This document shows positions 63,914-64,000 of a DNA stretch of 64,000 nt, piece after piece. Numbering within the stretch: the stretch's first letter is position 1; every line of letters begins with the position of its first letter. A model generated the notes under the pieces. That model made no database searches and was not told the DNA's origin. It saw only the letters and a program-made list of their open reading frames with translations. A program made the translations under genes and the position numbers. Origin of the DNA: an uncultured Flavobacteriales bacterium (GTDB lineage: Bacteria > Bacteroidota > Bacteroidia > Flavobacteriales_G > Salibacteraceae); contig CAJQLE010000004.1 of NCBI GenBank assembly GCA_905479105.1, forward strand, positions 620,001 through 684,000, written 5' to 3'.

Positions 63914-64000
63914 TTAACTGAACCCTAAATCTTTGAGTTCTGGTAATTCGTCAAAACTTATCCAAAACATATTCTTCAGCCGATCGCAAAATTTGCGCTC
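63914..64000 (-). CDS. C-terminal end of an unidentified protein (partial)
   Basis: 29 codons of an open frame enter from the window's right edge and end in TAA at 63914-63916. The residues read ERKFCDRLKNMFWISFDE, then LPELKDLGFS. The DELPELKDLGFS ending looks like a natural C-terminus. It is too short to identify. Confidence 0.4.
   Translation of the reverse strand, partial: ERKFCDRLKNMFWISFDELPELKDLGFS

Noticed and set aside
1-64000. Search for CRISPR arrays, tRNA/rRNA genes, insertion sequences, defence systems and prophage
   Set aside because: No regularly spaced repeats, transposase, integrase, Cas or known defence motifs were seen in either strand; the heptamer array at 40324 has no spacers.

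Overview
The window is chromosomal DNA of a Bacteroidota bacterium, most likely Flavobacteriia-like. It is AT-rich. Several secreted proteins carry the type IX secretion (T9SS) C-terminal sorting domain. Lipoproteins have Bacteroidota-style lipoboxes, and some promoters fit the TTTG / TAnnTTTG pattern. Lineage-typical families are present: ABC1/AarF, TIGR02757, imelysin, DUF6155, SprB repeats, and the short type-III-fold arginine decarboxylase. No rRNA, tRNA, CRISPR array, IS element or prophage was found. The organism is inferred from protein character, not from a marker tree.

Layout. 0-5 kb: 5'-proximal part of a TPR sensor kinase, a T9SS Kelch protein, an EGF-like lipoprotein and a TPR protein. 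5-16 kb: gyrA, divergent clpC, recQ, and a 1015-residue exported protein with twelve TPR-like units. 16-23 kb: a vitamin B12 uptake operon headed by a cobalamin riboswitch (DUF4465 protein, secreted protein, TonB receptor, BtuG-like propeller lipoprotein). It is bracketed by two apparently paralogous lipoproteins. 23-29.7 kb: HMG-CoA lyase with pyrD, a large membrane protein, a LolD-type ATPase and unknowns. 29.7-40.4 kb: a plastic stretch with dispersed inverted repeats, REP-like elements and heptamer tandem repeats. It also holds a frameshifted alcohol dehydrogenase and a 5'-truncated ABC1 gene, among intact genes (SRAP, TetR, TIGR02757, MFS, tsaC, pnuC, ompA, hbd). 40.4-47 kb: S23-type four-helix protein, pruA, DM13 and imelysin lipoproteins, DUF6155, ABC-F. 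47-51.5 kb: secreted unknowns and a SprB-repeat T9SS protein split by an in-frame TAG. 51.6-55 kb: a translationally coupled polyamine operon (arginine decarboxylase, agmatinase, deoxyhypusine-synthase-like enzyme). 55-64 kb: nucleoid-associated protein, fmt, PDZ-T9SS protein, PqqB-like hydrolase, SulP transporter, DEAD-box helicase, ogt.

How the genes work together. The riboswitch operon should import corrinoids: the surface propeller captures, the TonB receptor transports, and the two secreted proteins are accessory. The polyamine operon should turn arginine into agmatine and then putrescine, with the third enzyme probably building a longer polyamine. Apparent gene damage recurs: two single-base deletions in the alcohol dehydrogenase, a nonsense codon in the SprB protein, an imelysin gene with no standard start ahead of its signal peptide, and a 5'-truncated ABC1 gene. 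It may be real decay or partly sequencing error; reads would decide.
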